Made by a program: the position numbers and the translations under genes. From Clostridiales bacterium (GTDB lineage Bacteria; Bacillota; Clostridia; Peptostreptococcales; T1SED10-28): a stretch of 5,456 nucleotides of DNA. Positions 5,189-5,456 of this stretch are shown here, piece after piece. The stretch is taken from the NCBI GenBank assembly GCA_007134725.1, contig SLKF01000105.1, forward strand, positions 1-5,456, read 5' to 3'. Each line of letters opens with the position of its first letter. The first letter of the stretch is position 1. The notes beneath the pieces are model-generated. The model was given only the letters and a program-made list of their open reading frames with translations. It was not told the DNA's origin and searched no databases.

Positions 5189-5456
5189 GTGAAAAGACCG
5201 CTACTTAAAATTATTATAGGGATCCTGATAACCATAATTATGATACCAATAGTTTTCATCGGATATGTTAGCTGGAGAAACCCTACCCATGAGGATATTG
5301 AAGTGGTTGATATTGAAAACAATCAAGGGGAAGAACTATCTCCGGATCAAGAGTATTCTGTGTTGATATTTAATTTAGGCTACGGAGGACTTGATAAAAA
5401 TCAGGAATTTTTTATGGATGGAGGGACATCCTCTAGAGGAGAGAATGAAGAAATCG
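5189..5456 (+). CDS. N-terminal part of a membrane-anchored endonuclease/exonuclease/phosphatase-family protein, cut by the right window edge
   Basis: Eighty-nine codons are visible and the frame is open at the edge. The GTG start is set by a perfect AAGGAGG (5174-5180), 8 bases upstream and overlapping the TAA of the DUF1848 gene. A short basic start (VKRPLLK) is followed by one hydrophobic helix of about 20 residues (8-27), with no signal-peptidase lipobox. This suggests an N-terminal anchor or uncleaved signal with the rest outside the cell. A charged linker (about 30-55) leads to YSVLIFNLGYGGLD (56-69) and FFMDGGTSSR (74-83). This pair of motifs is what I expect at the start of the EEP domain in a group of Firmicutes membrane-associated EEP proteins. 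The catalytic residues lie beyond the window, so activity (nuclease, phosphatase or phosphodiesterase) cannot be judged. Confidence 0.72.
   Translation, partial: MKRPLLKIIIGILITIIMIPIVFIGYVSWRNPTHEDIEVVDIENNQGEELSPDQEYSVLIFNLGYGGLDKNQEFFMDGGTSSRGENEEI

Overview
The window looks like an AT-rich, low-GC Gram-positive (Firmicutes, most likely Clostridia-type) chromosome. The support is strong Shine-Dalgarno sequences (AAGGAGG-like) ahead of nearly every gene, A/T-ending codons, and protein families common in Bacillus/Clostridium relatives. No assignment below genus-group level is possible from the sequence alone. I see no rRNA, tRNA, CRISPR array, insertion sequence or phage gene.

Layout, left to right. 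(1) The left edge holds the first 37 codons of a minus-strand gene of unknown identity, with a good ribosome binding site. (2) After a roughly 290-base divergent intergenic region comes a complete plus-strand gene (402-1352) for an alpha/alpha-toroid protein of the prenyltransferase/squalene-oxidase-repeat type. (3) A 259-base gap with a palindrome and a possible promoter leads to a two-gene unit: an aminoglycoside-phosphotransferase-fold small-molecule kinase (1612-2517) and, 18 bases later, a ThiF/MoeB/HesA-family E1-like adenylyltransferase (2536-3552). (4) Next is a gene-poor stretch of about 680 bases. It holds a ribosome binding site followed by a four-codon ORF (a possible lost gene), a weak terminator, a possible promoter, and a patch that reads like protein in three successive frames (a possible decayed gene). 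(5) A second two-gene unit closes the window: a DUF1848 protein with a C-terminal CX3CX2C cysteine motif (4231-5175), followed 13 bases later by the start of a membrane-anchored endonuclease/exonuclease/phosphatase-like protein that runs off the right edge.

The genes do not form one recognisable pathway. The ThiF homologue has all its catalytic and zinc-binding residues, but no ThiS/MoaD-type sulfur carrier, thiazole synthase or molybdopterin gene lies in the window, so thiamine synthesis, molybdopterin synthesis or another activation reaction all remain open. The kinase beside it has an intact catalytic triad but no identifiable substrate. The DUF1848 protein is the most interesting item biochemically: a radical-SAM-like cysteine triplet placed at the C-terminal end of an uncharacterised family. 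I did not find convincing evidence for a new multi-gene system; the candidates worth checking are listed as findings with modest scores.
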